A stretch of DNA of 64,000 bases from Onchocerca volvulus (lineage: Eukaryota > Nematoda > Chromadorea > Rhabditida > Onchocercidae): the NCBI GenBank assembly GCA_000499405.2, contig HG738140.1, forward strand, positions 11,497,560 to 11,561,559, read 5' to 3'. The notes beneath the pieces are model-generated. The model saw only the letters and a list, made by a program, of their open reading frames with translations, did not search any database and was not told the origin of the DNA. Shown here piece by piece: positions 14,101-26,902 of the stretch (position 1 is its first letter; each line of letters begins with the position of its first letter). The position numbers and the translations under genes are program-made.

Positions 14101-17100
14101 AGCAGTGGGCATCATTTTCATATTAATAATGATTTCGGGGTTAAGGGTTAATTGTTCATGTCCATCGGATCAGGTCAAGCGATCATTTTTTCTATAGGTG
14201 ATACTTTGTTGGGATATTTGGAGTGATAATGGTTATATGGGAAATTTCTTCTACATCTTCACACTTCCAACATTTTATTCAAATGCTTCATCTTCGATAC
14301 AAATGTTTTCTTGTTTTATATTTCATTTTTCATTATATTCCATTATTCAATTACAAATGACTTCAGATGCTAATATTTTATTCAATTCTTCCTTTTTTAA
14401 ATGTATGCTTATCACTCTAGATTTTGGATAATTTCACTGTTTCTCAATTCTGTTTACAATCAAAAAGCTATCTTTGAATTTAATCTAAACTTATTCTTCT
14501 TCGTCTTTGCCATGCATTCTTTATTCCTGGCTTTTCTTCATTCTTTCATTTGCTTAAAAGTTTAACAGATATTATTAAAATCACTTTCATTATTTGCGAA
14601 TTAAATAATTAGTATTTATAATCCAGATTTTCATTCTACTACTTTTTGAATTTTTTTTTTAAGTTTAAAATTCTAATGAATCTAAAGCTTAAATCAAAAA
14701 TTTTTCTTCAGAAATTTCAGTAGTTTTTTTTTGTTCTGAATTTCCTACAAATTTAATCAAGAATTGATTTACGAAAAAAGAGAAAGAGTTGAATGAATAT
14801 GATTTTTTTGAAGATTTCATTGAAATTTTATACGAAAGAATTTTTTTTTTCTTTCTTCTTATCATATGTAAGAAATTTCAATCAAAAAAAAAAATGTTTG
14901 AACAATCTGTTCATTGTTCTGGAAGATATATTGAAAGAAGAAATACGAAAATGATCTATTCATCGATAATTTAGTTTGATAATTTCCGCGCATAATCGTT
15001 TAGGTGTGAAATTCTTCAATATTCCGAATATTTCTTCCCATAAATCTAAGTTTTTTTTTTACAAATTGCTGCATTTTAAACAACCTTATTATCTGAATAT
15101 TTATGAAATATTGGATTAATTGAAAAGAGATGTCAAAATTTCGGTATTAATTTAAAATATTTTAATTGAAGTCTCTTTCTTCCACAATTTTATACCATTT
15201 CTTCCCTTCTTTTTCACATATTTTATATCCATCCTTTTCTCTTTAATATATGCATTATCACAACGAATCCATTAGGCAAAACCAGGATAACAATCTTTGA
15301 GGTATTTTTCATAACTATCACTTCATCCAGAATTTTTGCTTCATTAATAAAAAAAAATTCATTTTCAATAATTATCGATTTTTTTTCTTACTGATCATTA
15401 TTTTAAGTTATAATAGATGAAAGCATAAGTCATTTTTTCCCGATTTTTTTATGAATTTAATATTTCCTTATTAGTTTGTTTTGTTTACTTCATTAAACTT
15501 TCGCAATCAATTGTAATCGCTCTACTTAAGTTTCAGTGATAGTCTTCTAATTAAATAAATAATTCAGCAAACTGGACTAGTTAGATGTAATTGTTAATTT
15601 TACAATCAATTACAATTGATATGGCCAATTTAATTAACACTTTGTTGTTATTTGAGATTATTTTGGTTTTCGTCGATTATCGATTAAATAAATACATTTT
15701 GAAAGCGAAATTTCCTCTCTTTATCATTGTTTCAAAGTTTGATATCATCTTCAAATACTTAGCTATCGTAAAAGAATATGAAGAAAGAGGAGGAAAAATT
15801 TAATGAAATGTGTTGAAATTTGGAAAAAGATAAGAAAGGAGCGAGAGTTCGAGGAAGAAGTTAGATATGACATTTCTTCTTGTCAAGTACAAGTTTCTTG
15901 AAGAATAACCTTATTTCAAAATATATACATCTTCCTCTTTCTTCTTGTCAACATCAATTTCTCTTTCGATGGAAATGATGGATGGAACGGAAGTAAATCA
16001 ATTTGAACAAGTAATATTTTCAAGATCAGGATGAAATAAATCAGAAATGAATTTTCACTTATTTAATTCCTTCCTTATTTATTGCAGTTTTTTACTTATC
16101 GTCTATTTCATCCATTTATTTATTTATTTATTTGTTTGTTTTTTATTTTGTTTATTTGTTTATTGTTTATTACAGCATTTATCATTTTACTTGCTTGATT
16201 ATTTATCTTCTCATCATCTATTATTCATTTTTTCACTTATCTTTCAATTTATTTGTTTGTCTCAATTTTTTTCTTCCCTTTCCATTTCATTAATTATTTT
16301 TTATTTCATTAATTGTTTATTTGCTACTTATTTTGCCCATTTATTTATTTTGTTCATTTTTTGTTTATTTTGCTTACTCATTTTATTTATTCATTACTCA
16401 TTTGTTTATGGTCTGTATGTTATAAATAGCAGTATTAACATTATCAGTACAGCTATTGAAACTTTATTATCAATAATTTTATCGGAAGGATTAAATATTG
16501 ATACTAATAACTGTAAAACTCCATTATTTTTACTAGTTGCTTCAAAAGATGAAAAAAAATCCGTGATTTCTCACTTGCATTTATTATTTACAGTTTTCAT
16601 TATCACTCTGATCCATTAAATGTTTTCGAATTATTTGATAAATATTCACTCATCCGTTCATTAAATGAATATAATGATAAACAAGTTTTGAACGTTTCCT
16701 GAAGGCGTTTATTATTTCAAACAATGAAATCTATTAATTACTAATTTTAATTTCACTAGATGTATTATTCTGATGTTGAACAGAAATTCATTTCATATTG
16801 ATTATTTAGTGTGATTTGATAATAAATACTTTCGGTCTTATCAACAATTTTTAAAAGTAGTCGCCCATTCGTATGTTTGTCTGTCCACAACTTTTCTTTA
16901 TAGACTTCTGCTTGCCGGTAAATTTATAGTGGACAGCTGTTCTGGGGATTTCACTTCATATCCATCTTTTAATTAAAATCTTTTAGTTTAGTTCGGATAT
17001 TTTGATTTCTGTTCATCTTGAGTTTCTCGATTTTAAAATTGCACTTAGTATTTAGGCGATCATTTTTACTAAATATCTTGAGCATTATCAACTCTACATC

Positions 17101-19981
17101 ACTGATAACGAAGACGTTAAATTGACGATCATTTCCGAGGAGTATTAATGCTTCTGTTTATCCCTTGCATAGCTGAACGAATTATGCAGGATATCTAGTT
17201 AATTTCCGTATATTGAAACTTTTCATTAATTAGAGCAAATCATCATTCTTACTTTTCAATGGCTGAAAGTTATCTATTGATCATTTTTAACAAACAGATT
17301 GACATTTAAAATTTGAAACAAAAGTTCGGAAAAATGATCAAATAGTCAAAAAAAAAAAGATCAAATTGAGACGATATAAAGTGCAGTAAAGCCAATAGAT
17401 AACTTTTAAACAGGAAGGTCAATAAAAGTAATTAATAAATAATTAATAAATAATCTTGCAAATGATCATTTCATGGATAATTTTGCTCAGAAATTAAGAA
17501 ATACGATGATTTTCAAGAAGAAAAAACAAAAGAGCATTTCCAACTCGTCATTTTATGATGACTCATTAATCTAAATGCTTTAAATCCACATCATTTTGTC
17601 AATTAATACTATAATTAAACACTTTTTTTTTTTTTTTAAACTAGCATTTGAAAAACAATGATGTCGTCACTTCAGAAAGTTACCGATTACATCGTCAAGT
17701 TTTTTGCATTAATAATAATTTCTTCTGTAAAATTTGTAAAAAAACCGGATTCTGACGTCATCCATTTTTCTATTTCCGTTTTTTGTCATTGCTTACAAAT
17801 TAGTACTTTTACCTTTTAATATTATTGTTATTGTTATTATACATATTTTCTCTCTGTCCTGTTATCATTGTTACTGCTAATTATTATCATCATCGTAATT
17901 ATCTCTTCATTTATTCATTTCATTATTATTATCACATATACTTGTTATTCAAACTAAGCATCATTAGTATATTCCAACTTTTCTGTTCATTTCTATCACT
18001 GTTATTACTATTTCATTATCATAGTGATAATCAGTGTTTATAATTACGACGAAATCTGGCATTTGCAATAATTTATCATCAAATTTAAAAAGTCATACCT
18101 TATGATACTTCATTTCTCAAATACGAAATATTAATCCGGATTTCATATTTTTTGAGGTCATGCAGTGAGCTCTTGCTTCATATTATCCAAACAATTGGCC
18201 GCAATATTAAAGACTTGTAATAATTTACTGATAATTAATTAAATTTTAGCTATAAATTTCATTATCATATCTATTTCGAATGATATTCTTCATTACACTA
18301 ACAATTCAATCATAGCTATTTACATAAATGTAAAAGCAAAATTAGCGATTCGTAGTGGCTGTTTATTATACAAATGTGAAAGAAAGAAAGATTATCAATT
18401 TTGCAAGGAAAATTTCCATTTTCTCTTTTCAAGTTTCTTATCAAGAAAAAAATAAAATTAATTAATTGGTAAAATATTTTGATTGTCCTACTGTTTCTTT
18501 TTTCTTTTTTTCTTTTTTCAAGAGCATCAAACTAATTTTTGTCATCCATCCCTATAACAAATATGTGCTATCTAATATCAATAGGACGACGGAAGAACGA
18601 TTAGATTAGACCTGGATTCAGGGAATTCAGTTCTCTTATAGAATAACTATCACCTGAAATTATGATTTTTTACCTAAATTTTTACTTGAATGGAATCATG
18701 GATGATACTTTGTTATGGCACTTTTCACAATTATGCTAACTCTGAGCCAAAAAACTTCTGAATCGTGTTTTTTCTCACAACTCTCTATGGATTTAGTATA
18801 TTTGCTCATTGGAAGAGTTTTATATTTCTAAGAATTTCCCGAGTTTTCATGATTGATCTTGCTATCTTTCCGATAATCCATCAATTTATGTATTTTCAGG
18901 AATATTTGTCACTCATGCGCATGCTAAATTATTGCAATTTTTTCTTTTCACGCCTATATTTCCTCTCATACCATCAATAATTCATCAAATATCTCAAGTT
19001 TAAATTGTTAAATTAATCAATCTACTTCGTCGATTTATTCGTGCCAGAAAAAATTTGTTACTATTTTGTAGATAGCAAAGGAAAAAAGAATTGTTTTCAT
19101 TGCGATATCTGAATTCGTAAATAATAATCTTGTTATGATCTGGACAAAACGAAAAACGAAAAATTTTTATTTCTCTTAAATGATTTTCAAATTGATACAG
19201 TTTTTGATATTTGAAAATTTGATGAAATTCTGAACTGAAAAAAACTAATGTAAGTAACCATTCAACAATTAAGAATCGAACCATTATATTGTTTAAGTAA
19301 AACTTATGACAGTTTAATACTTATGGATATTTTCTCATCATGTCAGTTATATCATTATCAAATAATCTGATATTTATTTCTTCTCATTTTATTATATCAA
19401 TCGAATTTTCAATATTTTTTGCTTCTTTTTTGCTGACATAAATTTAATTTATGAATTAGCTTGCTAAATACTTCCAAAATTATCCTATTTTTTTCTTGAA
19501 AAGAAAAGAATTGATATTACCATTCTTCACAATGGATTCATTAATCAATATTTTCAAACTTTACTCCTTACTTTTCCCACTTTAATTCAACGAACACTGC
19601 AGCAGAATTAACACTTCTATCAAAGCAAATTTATTATTGATTGAAAATGTGAAGTAAAGCTAAGTGATTTTATTCCACGTTTCCAGAATTTCATTTCTGG
19701 AGGTTTTTTGGTGTGATGAAGTGAAATGATTGAGGTGGTCTTTCATTTGAAATTCTATAAATAAGAAATTAAAGTATTGCAAAGTTTTTCTTTCTTGTTC
19801 TAATATCTATTTTCTAGTGTAATTGGTTCATATTAATGAGCGAAAAATGTTTCAATTTTTAAATTTGTATCTTATATAATTGCATGTTTGCATGTTTAAC
19901 GAATGATGCAAAATTTTTCATCCAAATTGCCCGATAATAGCTGAACAAAAAAAGTAACAAATGATTTCGCTTAAATTACAG
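11109..19981. other. AT-rich DNA; possible 5' intron of the SPV-1-like gene
   Basis: No exon is securely identified. One candidate is 11868-12019. It has a TATTCAG acceptor, 50 open codons and a GTAAAT donor in phase 1, which would join in frame to the 19982 exon, but nothing in its sequence ties it to the family. Because the 19982 exon is open through its acceptor, some or all of this stretch may be intronic. Poly-T tracts and a TTTA-rich tract (16075-16400) are the other features. Confidence 0.4.
16075..16400. repeat. Degenerate TTTA/TTTG-rich tract
   Basis: About 300 bp is built mainly from TTTA, TTTG and ATTT words. The composition suppresses stop codons in one frame and creates a 190-codon open frame (16047-16619) of Phe, Leu, Ile, Tyr and Ser. 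This is a composition artefact rather than a membrane protein gene. Confidence 0.7.
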
Positions 19982-22900
19982 GGCGATTCAGTCAGGGGAA
20001 ATCTCGTTTTCGCAGGACGATCAGTCGTGACAACACGATGTCATCCAATTCTCTCTCATCCAAGCACGATTTCTCCTTTACTGATAATGATCATGATTAC
20101 TTTGTTAGTACTTTATAAAATCATTCAATCATATGATTCTATCAAATATTTCAGATTTACTGCTTAAAAATCATTTGCTTATTATTATCATTTGTTATCA
20201 TCGTAGCGTAAATAAGAGAAATGAAATATGTAATTGATAGTTCGAAGGTAAATGTAATAAACGAAAACATTAGAAAAACTATTGGATGGATTCAATATAT
20301 GCTTAGCTATTAATTTTGAAATTGAATTTCGATTGGATTTTGATCAGAAATAACTGATCTTTTCTGGTCCATCTCTTCCTCTTCTATCTCTTTTGTTATT
20401 TCAGTTGTTTTGAAATATTTATTCTTCTCCCTTTTCCTTTTTGTATTCAGCCAATTTCCTCTTTTTAGTGAAAAATCCGTCTTGATAATTTCCGTTATCA
20501 TACGGTTATCATTTCAGTTAACTGATGCATTGATAAATGATATTGAGCAATTTGCAAGCTATGCGGAACGATTACGTCAATCACTTAATCCTTCCACGAA
20601 TGCGAATGGTCTGTTCTATTTGTTGTAGACCGAAGTAATTAAAATCATCAAAAAATCATAATTAATCATTTTATAGTCAATTATTTCAAAGAAAAATTGA
20701 TATGATGAAATTAGGGAAGATTGATATAATCAATCATAAATGGATGTTAAGTTCTTTTCTTGTAATCAATATCAAAGATTGCTACATTCTTCCGAAATTT
20801 CTAATCAATGGATAGTTAGCGACAATATATTGCACGTTTAAGCGTGTCTATTCACGTAGCGTCGCCTATCCCACGTATTGTCACTATATTATGGTTACGT
20901 AAAGCAGCAATCTAATGAAATAGAGCAGAATAAGTTAAAGTAAGTATTTCGTAAATTGTCACAGAACGTGAATCGATATGTGTCGCGGTACATTCGGCAC
21001 TTTCGATGGTATCAAAAGCGGTGCGTGATTTATTGGTTCGTTATCCAGCCTTCAAAACAACCCATGTTCTACTACCTGCTAGTCAACTCATTCATAGTGT
21101 CAAAGGTAAAAAGTAAAAAATCTTCTGTCCTCTCATTTTCACTTGTTTTCGTTTGAAATTCAACCCAACGAACTGATTAAATCAAAGATAGATTTTAAAA
21201 TTTTTTGATTTCCCAATTATTTGTTATGTCATGATGAGCAATGATGCAAATATTTTGAATTTTTAGTAATGAATGGGTAGATTTTGAAGGTATTAAATCA
21301 AAAAAAAGATCGAAAATCCGAAACAATATATCGGAACTTAAATAATTGAAATGATAAGTTAATAGCTTTACATTATATATAAGTAATGTACAGAAAATCG
21401 TTGATAAAACATTAATGAACGAATGCTTATAGTCTCTAAGTATGTGACTGAAATAAATTTTGAATACGAAAATGTTAATAAAATTTTTCTTTTCAATAAA
21501 TATTTTATAAGCTTAATTTGATCAGAAATATAAAAAAAAAAAGGGATTTTACAGCAAATTTTTTTTTTTTTTTGTGATATAATTTATTTGAAAAATACAG
21601 GTAAAATGGTGGAATTTGCCAAAATATTAGCAAATTGTGCACATACTGACATCACGTGCAAAGATAAACTTTTTTTTTACCAGAATTAAACTTCGATAAT
21701 TCGAATATTGACGCATCTCGAACCCTTATATGTTTGGAGAAGTTGGAGGCAGCAGTTGGCAATACTCTCAAACAGTCCTTGTCAGTTTGATCTGCCTTAT
21801 CATAATTAATCAGTTTTTGTAATTTCAGAAAAAAAACATTATTTTTATCTGTTAGGAAATTAAACAAAGAAGTTAAATAAATAAATGAAAATCTTTGAGT
21901 TTCAAATGATAGGAAATCTTGAATGATTCCAAATTCTGTAAAAAATCAGAACTGAATTTGCTATCAGTTTGAATTCTACCTATTACAAAGCAAAAAATAA
22001 TAGTTCCTGCTACTGCAATTAATTTACGACTATTAAATTTAGTAGTAATAGAAAATCGGCGAAGTTTTCGAAATTATGAGAAATCAGAAAGTTGAATTTA
22101 CAACTTTGTAAAAGTATATGAAGCACAATTCTTTTATTTTCAAAAAATTTGAGTATTTTTAATGTATTTTTGTAAATGCGGGATGAAATAAATGAAGGCT
22201 GAGAAGTTCAAATTGATAATAAATTAATTCGTCATTTTACTGATAAACTTGATTGTGATTACAACTATCTAACGCAATTATTAACAATAATTCATCATTT
22301 ATTTCATATTAATTATCATCGAAGCTTAGATTATTGCATAAAATGCTTTAATTTGCAGGCGACCAAGAACAGCATCAAGATCTACGTTAAGTTACAAAAG
22401 TACACATGTTCGTTAATTTTTTTTTTTTCGCTTATCATTTGTTATCTGTTTACAGATTTTTGTCAAATTTTCTAGCAAAAGATGTTTTTAATAAAGATTT
22501 TAGCGTAATTATGTCAGGCAATTAAGCTTCAGTAATTGATCGTTTTAAGCATATAATTAAAAGTTAATTAGAAGAGTAATTGAATGTTTTTCTTATCTCT
22601 GAAAATGATATGCCTTTGGTTTATCACTAATAAGCTTTATTCTAATTTCCTTTACTTCACAAATATATTATTTCCTAGGGTTTCAACATTCTAAAGACTT
22701 TTTACATGAGAAAAATCCACAAAAATCTGTAGCATATCGCGGAAAAAAAAAATCCACAAAAAAAAAAATATGCAGCATAGGTAATGGAATATGGCATCGA
22801 TCTGCTCTGCTGATATTTATTGAAATTTTGGATTTATAAAATTTAGTATCGTTCAGCAACCTATTTAAATCAATCGATTCAAAAATATTTAGTAGTAGTA

Positions 22901-25900
22901 ATGAATAATTGATCCCTTTTCTTCACTTTCTAGGTGAAAAATTTGAATTTTGCTGATTTTTTAATCATCATGTTTTCTCAAATTACAACTTCTAAGTTTA
23001 AGACAGTACTAAATCTAAGGCAGTTGGAATTTGTAATTACTTTTTGTCAAATTGAAATAAACAAGTCTCCAAGTGGTATTTTAACATTATTCGAAAATTG
23101 TAATTCTTCTTTTTGTTGATGCGTTTACGCTTACGTCCTATCTATAACGAAATGAATCTTTTAATCATAAATATGATCTTTTGGAGTGCAGCGCAACGTA
23201 CGCTGCATATGTGTTTGATTTTGAGAAGTTTCGAACTTTCGAACAAATTCAACTTTATTAATTCATAATTTTAAAATCTGAAAAGCTTAATTGAAGTATA
23301 ATTTCGAAAAAAAATTTAATTTAATTGAGATGGGAAGTTTTGGCTCGAAAATATTAACAATTAAATAGTATTTTCATCAGAAATGCCTATCTTTATATTA
23401 CGAGATTTTTGAAATTATTTTTTCTTCCATCTTTTTTCTTTTTCACATTCATCCCTTTTCTCATCTTATTAATAACATAGATATTCGATGGATTGTTTTT
23501 AATGAATAATATTGCAAAATAACAGGAAGGACGAAAAAAAGGCAAATGGATGGTTCCCAAGAAATGTCAGTTTGCCACAATTTCTATGACAGATTTTCTT
23601 CGTTTAATTTTTTCCTTTTGTTTACTTTCTATTTTCTTTTCTTAAATTTTTGTTTTTCTGTAAAGAACTAAATCGAATTAATTCCATTGATAGAGCTTTT
23701 CCATATCTGTAATCATTTTTCAATGATCGTTACGCTATAGTTGGATAAGCTTGATTGTTTTTTTGGTTGCCAGCAATAATAGTTAACATTTCAGCTTTCC
23801 ATATTTTAAACCATTATAGAAATGAAATATGAAATTTTAGTTTTTGAATTCTTAAGCTAGGAAAATAATAGCCAGAGAACTCTGAATTCAGTTATCAGAA
23901 TATCATTACGATTATGATGATTTCATTACATTATGCATGAATTATTTAAAAGGAACAATCCTAATCATCTCAAATTAATTCATAAGCTGATCAAGTTTCG
24001 GAGCTTTCAAAGATCATGTGATCTAAAGTGCCTATAATCTGGAGTAAAATGTATCTCTTGGCTGAAAAGTAGGATATCGTATGAGGATTGCACATCCCAT
24101 AAAAATTTAGAATTCATTTCCTAAATTGAAGTCCATAATAAAATTTTAAAATTCCATATCTTCAAGTTTATTGGCTGCCTAATTAACTGGATCAAGCTTT
24201 GCAAACTAATTACACTTAAATATGTTGTGTAATGAATCGACATTAGTTGGCTGAGAAATATAGACGAAATTCATAGAATTATTTGAAAATGACAGAATTT
24301 TCAAATAACATCAAAAAATTTTCATCTTAAGAGAAAGTTCAGATTGAACATATTGTTTTGTCAAATTAATCATTGAATTTGAAAATAAGGTTTTTGTTAA
24401 AGAAAAAAATGAATTGGAAATGATAATTTTACATTCAATTTTCGAAAAAACGAAAAATATAATAAAGGCTGATAATATCCGTTTTCTGATACGATTTCAC
24501 TGTATGGAATGCCATCATAACTAAGCAGAATAGAAAGATATAAGTTTGAAGTATACAGGAAGAATGAAGGCAAGATAGGGGACATCGAAAAAAGAGAGGA
24601 AAGGATGACAATAGAAGACGAAAAAAGTTGGTGGAAAAAGGTTGCATCAATTTTATTATGTAAAATCAGAGTCGCATCACCAAGCAATTATTTTTTACTT
24701 TTGTCAGGACACTTCGCCATTTTCAATAATTCCAATTCGTTGCATCCCTTGAACTCTGACCCAACTTCCTTCCTACCGTTTCCATTTCATCAATTCATTC
24801 AACAAACGATCGTTTACGTCCCATCCATAACAAAATGAATCTTTTAATCGCAAGTATGATCTTTTGCAACGCAGCGCAACGTACGCTGCATGTTTGTCTA
24901 ATGGAATAAGTCATACAATGCAATATTATTTGAGAAACATTTACATCAATGGTTAGGTAATGTTAAATTAACCGCATGATTATGTGGATATTCAAAAGAT
25001 TTTAATCATAATAAATTCATATCATGTATCATTTACTAATTCAAATCGATAATCCGATCAAGATATCAATTTGATCAGCCGAAATTCTCATAATTCAGTG
25101 TTGCAGATAAATTGTAATAAAATAATCGGTTTTGTGTTTAAAGTTTCTGGAAAACTCATTCTATTCTTAAGAACTAATAGGATGAATCTCAGCCTTAGTG
25201 TATTTAATATTGTTGTTTATTTAATTTCTTCTCCAAGTACTTCGTGGAATAAAAATCGAATTTTTCTTTTATTTTTTTGAAGAATGAATTGCAAAATTTT
25301 GATGGCAGAAATTTGAAATGAAACAGAAAAGCACAAATTTCAGGATGGTTTAAAAAATGGACGAGTACTCATTCGACGACATTCCGCTTTTCAACCAAAA
25401 AATCATGACAATTGTAAGTTTGACTGGCATTTTTTTTCAGAATTTTTTATTTTATTCAAGTTTAATCTTCATGCTTTTTAAAATACTATTGAAAAGATGA
25501 AGTGGTATCAATAATTATTACCCAAAGACGGTAATCAAGATTATCAGAATGAATGAGAAGGGTAAAAAGGTCAGGCAATAAATAGCTTTCTGACTGGTTT
25601 ATCATCTTTACTCATCAACCGATTATCATCTTCTTCCTAATTTCTTGTCAGTTTTAACTCGTCATTCGCTTTTATTTTTCTCATCATCATCAATCATATT
25701 TATTCATCTAAACTTTCTTTTGAAATTGTATCTTACGCCAATTCCGCACTGAGAGATTATAGTTTATGTTGAAAACTGCAGATATTGCAAGCCATCGAAC
25801 TGTTCGGTTCAAGTTTCAATATCAAATAAATATACGAATCAATTAGAGAGACATATGGGAAATGGCACTGAACACTGCAAAACTTTTAGAAGTGATTTCA

Positions 25901-26846
25901 CCTAAAACATCTGAAAATAAAAAAATTTTCCTACCACCCTTTCTCTTTCACTTTTGCTCTTCCAAACTTCGACCGGGTTTTTATTTCCAAAATTCATTTT
26001 TGTGACTTTTTGTTTACAGCTAAATGAATATATGATGTGCTTTGTCATTTCAGCAGTTTTGCCATTTCAAATATCACTTTTCTTTTTTCTTTGTCTTGCT
26101 CTTGTTTTTTATTTCTGAAAGTGATGATTCAGTGATCATCGAGAAGGACTGATTCGTTTTGGCAGGAAAATGAAATTGGTGTAAAGCAAACAAATGAAAC
26201 GAAGCAGAGATGGGGGAAATGAATTGGATTTAGTTTCATTTTATAATTAATTGATCATTATTTATATTGATTTTCAGATTTTTCTCGAAAGTTCAGATTT
26301 CTCCACATTCTTTTTTAGCAGCAATCTCCTGAATATCAAAAATTTTGATATTATTGAAATGCAGCATGGCATACAGACTTTACAGAACCATTTTTTCTCT
26401 TATCATTGATTTAGTCATTTTCATGAAGTTCTTCTGCTGACTAGCAATATATTCACTGCAACTTGATAAATACTATCAATATATGATAAGAGTTTGATAG
26501 TTAGGTAAAAAGTATGATGAAAACCTTGGCTTTCTTCGAATTTGTCATTCTCGACGTCCTGAAATTTTTGTTCGAGAATGACTCACTTCATTTCATAGAC
26601 AATTCAACGAACGGTTTCATTATTATTCAAGAGGGAAGAATGTAGACAAAATATGTGAAATATGTAATTTTCGTAGAAAAATGATTGAAGAAGAAAAGAG
26701 TGGGACTTATAATTCGAGTGAGGTTAAGACTGTTTAAATCAAAGATTATTGAAATGGTTTCAAACTTGACTTATTCATCATTCTACTACTCTCCTTCATT
26801 TCCAGATATTCAAATTTAGTAAACATCAACTACATATATGTATGTA

Positions 26847-26902
<56 letters not shown>

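Larger units (their letters stand above)
19982..25413 (+). other. spv-1: SPV-1-like gene: N-terminal exons before the F-BAR
   Basis: Exon 19982-20103 is in frame throughout (RRTISRDNTMSSNS after the acceptor; ATG at 20038). Exons 20518-20608 and 20965-21105 give INDIEQFASYAERLRQSL and SALSMVSKAVRDLLVRYPAF, followed by TTHVLLPASQLIHSVK. These match the conserved helical block before the F-BAR in GMIP, ARHGAP29 and HMHA1 (Glu-Phe-Ala, then Leu-x-Lys-Tyr-Pro, then Leu-Ile-x-x-Val-Lys). A 27-nt exon (22359-22385) and exon 25344-25413 (GRVLIRRHSAFQPKNHDN) follow. Their phases only join through another exon, for which 24708-24811 is the best candidate: strong acceptor, phase 2 nt in and phase 0 out. 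Confidence 0.7.

Noticed and set aside
16047..16619. 190-codon plus-strand open frame, Phe/Leu/Ile-rich
   Set aside because: It arises from TTTA/TTTG low-complexity sequence that lacks stops in one frame; no domain, no start context, no splice context.
17658..17819. 54-codon frame from ATG 17658 (MMSSLQKVTDYIVK)
   Set aside because: It could be a first exon of the SPV-1-like gene, but none of its possible donors gives the phase needed for the 19982 exon, and the downstream part is low complexity.
22927..23119. Open stretch after a TTTCTAG acceptor (VKNLNFADFLIIMFSQ)
   Set aside because: Tested as the missing exon of the SPV-1-like gene; the required incoming phase meets a stop after seven codons.
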